DNA from: an uncultured bacterium
GTDB taxonomy: Bacteria; Actinomycetota; Actinomycetes; S36-B12
Direction: 5' to 3'
Assembly (NCBI GenBank): GCA_903896585.1
Contig: CAITYI010000339.1
Span: 1 to 16,282 of the forward strand
DNA length: 16,282 nucleotides
In this document: in pieces, positions 15,043 to 16,282 of the stretch
Numbering within the stretch: position 1 is the first letter of the stretch
Layout of the letters: each line of letters opens with the position of its first letter
Notes under the pieces: model-generated
The model's input: only the letters and a program-made list of their open reading frames with translations
What the model was told of the DNA's origin: nothing
Databases searched by the model: none
Translations under genes and position numbers: made by a program

Positions 15043-16241
15043 TCGCGAACGCCTCGCTTTGCAAACCGTCCCACGATCTGCCCTCTCAAATCCTCGGTCA
15101 CTTTTTCTCCCCGCGTGTGTACGGATTCGTATACGGCAATGACGTCGTTGACCACCGAATTCCAGTCAAAGTCCATGACTCGAATATTGGATTTGTAAAT
15201 GAATTGGTTGCGGATAGTCGAGGATTCAAGGGTGGTGCACAATTTTTTGGCCAGGTCTTTGGCATCGCCATTTATGAACAACTCTCCACATTCACCCTCT
15301 TGGAGGACCCGGCTGAACGCCGCGAGATTGGATGCCACGACAGGCGTTCCGGCCGCCATTGCCTCAATGAGCACGATACCGAAAGATTCACCTCCAGTAT
15401 GCGGCGCTACATAGACCTGAGCTTGATGCAGTAAGCGCCGTTTTTCTTCATCAGATACCGACCCGTGAAAAGTGAAGTGCTTCCGATCGCCGGGATCTAT
15501 CGCCTCAATAAATTGACTCGGGTCTCCGGGTCCAGCGACAGCGAATTGAACCGAAGGAATCCGCTCAATAACTTCCTTCGCTGCTTCCAGAAGCACGCTG
15601 AGCCCCTTCCGGGGTTCATCTAACCGACCGAGAAAGAGAACTATTGGAGCACCGGTGACATTTACCCCCTCCTGGTCACGAAAGTCTGACACTCTAACTC
15701 CATTTGGTATCAGAACTGCGTCTCCACCCACATGCTCTACCAGGGTCGTGCGTGCTGTTTCACTCACGGCTATGCTGCCGCGGATTTTTTCCATGGCTGT
15801 TTGAGCAATGTAATATCCGGCGTTCAGAATGCGCGATCGATCATGCGATGAATGCCAAGTGGCCACGAGTGGGCCCTTGGCCGCCCAACATGCCAGCAAT
15901 GACAGGCTCGGTGCTAGCGGTTCGTGAATGTGAACAACATCAAAATTTCCTTGACGGATCCAGTTGCGCACACGTCGAGTGGCCTTTATTCCAAAACTCA
16001 GGCGAGCAACCGAGCCGTTATAGCGAACTGCTGTCGGAGCGCCTCCATCCGCTACATATTCGGGAAGGTACTCAGGGCTGTCCACCGGTGCAAGCACACT
16101 GACAAAATATCCGCGCTCACGCAAGGTGACGGCGAGATCAGCGACATGACTTCGGACGCCCCCCGGTACATCCCACGAATATGGACACACTATTCCGATG
16201 CGCTGGATCGTTGTTTTTGACTCGAGCTCAGTAGCGGCCAC
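15039..16241 (-). CDS. pimA: Phosphatidylinositol alpha-mannosyltransferase PimA
   Basis: PimA adds the first mannose from GDP-mannose to phosphatidylinositol on the inner face of the membrane, starting phosphatidylinositol mannoside synthesis. The 400-residue GT-B, GT4-family protein shows IGIVCPYSWDVPGGVRSHV near the N-terminus, VVHIHEPLAPSLSLLA, ATWHSSHDRSR, IPNGV, GRLDEPRKG (with the nucleotide-binding Arg and Lys), and ESFGIVLIEAMAAGTPVVAS with the conserved glutamate of retaining GT4 enzymes. The start is set at GTG 16241. GGTGGA (16248-16253) lies six bases upstream and the patA stop is two bases upstream. An in-frame TTG at 16277 would run through patA and is rejected. patA-pimA is the normal actinobacterial order. 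Confidence 0.94.
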   Translation of the reverse strand: MAATELESKTTIQRIGIVCPYSWDVPGGVRSHVADLAVTLRERGYFVSVLAPVDSPEYLPEYVADGGAPTAVRYNGSVARLSFGIKATRRVRNWIRQGNFDVVHIHEPLAPSLSLLACWAAKGPLVATWHSSHDRSRILNAGYYIAQTAMEKIRGSIAVSETARTTLVEHVGGDAVLIPNGVRVSDFRDQEGVNVTGAPIVLFLGRLDEPRKGLSVLLEAAKEVIERIPSVQFAVAGPGDPSQFIEAIDPGDRKHFTFHGSVSDEEKRRLLHQAQVYVAPHTGGESFGIVLIEAMAAGTPVVASNLAAFSRVLQEGECGELFINGDAKDLAKKLCTTLESSTIRNQFIYKSNIRVMDFDWNSVVNDVIAVYESVHTRGEKVTEDLRGQIVGRFAKRGVRE

Positions 16242-16243
16242 TG

Positions 16244-16282
16244 CTAGTCCACCCAGACTTTTTGCAACATATGCCAATCTTC
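16244..16282 (-). CDS. Phosphatidylinositol mannoside acyltransferase PatA, last 12 codons
   Basis: The last 39 bases of the window, read on the minus strand from base 16282, give EDWHMLQKVWVD and a TAG stop at 16244-16246. DWHMLQ is the C-terminal signature of the PatA/HtrB-type acyltransferases that precede pimA in actinobacteria. PatA adds a fatty acid to the mannose of phosphatidylinositol mannoside. Only the end is present, so the call rests on this short motif plus its position two bases before the pimA GTG. This reading frame differs from that of pimA. Confidence 0.75.
   Translation of the reverse strand, partial: EDWHMLQKVWVD
16248..16253 (-). promoter_or_regulatory. Ribosome binding site fixing the pimA start
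   Basis: GGTGGA on the minus strand lies six bases before the GTG at 16241 and inside the last codons of patA. It supports the 400-residue PimA and coupled translation of patA and pimA. Confidence 0.65.

Noticed and set aside
1..16282. CRISPR array, tRNA, rRNA, insertion sequence, phage or defence genes
   Set aside because: No regular spaced repeats, cloverleaf sequences, transposase motifs or accessory-gene signatures were seen; almost all of the window is accounted for by recognised core genes.

Overview
This window is a chromosomal housekeeping block from an actinobacterium. The evidence is gene content and order: on the minus strand patA (last codons only), pimA, a LemA-like membrane protein, pdxS, pdxT, yebC, [WS/DGAT acyltransferase], ruvC, ruvA, ruvB, yajC, secD, secF and rel. 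On the plus strand are a membrane-anchored cyclophilin and a DUF349 protein, followed (minus strand) by the start of a metallo-beta-lactamase (MBL) fold hydrolase. From memory this closely matches the rel/sec/ruv/pdx/pim neighbourhood of Mycobacterium and Streptomyces. The pimA and patA genes (phosphatidylinositol mannoside synthesis) point to the class Actinomycetia. Base composition looks moderate (around half G+C by eye, not computed), which would fit a freshwater or marine planktonic lineage better than a soil streptomycete or mycobacterium. That placement is inference.

Layout. 1-392 (minus): N-terminal part of an MBL hydrolase, divergent from the cyclophilin gene (481-1323, plus) and the DUF349 gene (1526-2875, plus). 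The DUF349 gene converges on rel (2905-5151, minus), with only 29 bases between the stop codons. Upstream of rel come secF and secD (ATGA overlap), yajC, then ruvB, ruvA and ruvC (each junction an ATGA overlap). A hairpin and a perfect-armed palindrome lie just upstream of ruvC. Then comes a second tight minus-strand cluster, pdxS-pdxT-yebC-WS/DGAT (gaps of 10 and 22 bases, then a TAATG junction). Last come pimA and the LemA-like gene (ATGA overlap), with the final 39 bases holding the end of patA.

How the genes work together. PatA and PimA build phosphatidylinositol mannosides. PdxS/PdxT make pyridoxal 5'-phosphate, with PdxT supplying ammonia from glutamine. YebC is a translation/regulatory factor. 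RuvC/A/B resolve Holliday junctions. YajC/SecD/SecF assist Sec export, and the cyclophilin may help fold exported proteins. Rel sets (p)ppGpp level.

No mobile element, CRISPR array, tRNA, rRNA or obvious accessory system is visible, and I do not claim a new defence or metabolic system. The points worth a second look are departures from the usual block: a WS/DGAT acyltransferase translationally joined to yebC and separating it from ruvC; no apt between secF and rel; a palindrome upstream of ruvC unlike the usual actinobacterial LexA box; a divergent LemA-like protein; and short tandem repeats at both ends of the DUF349 gene. Several starts are revised here (pimA, pdxS, ruvC) from ribosome binding sites and neighbouring stop codons.
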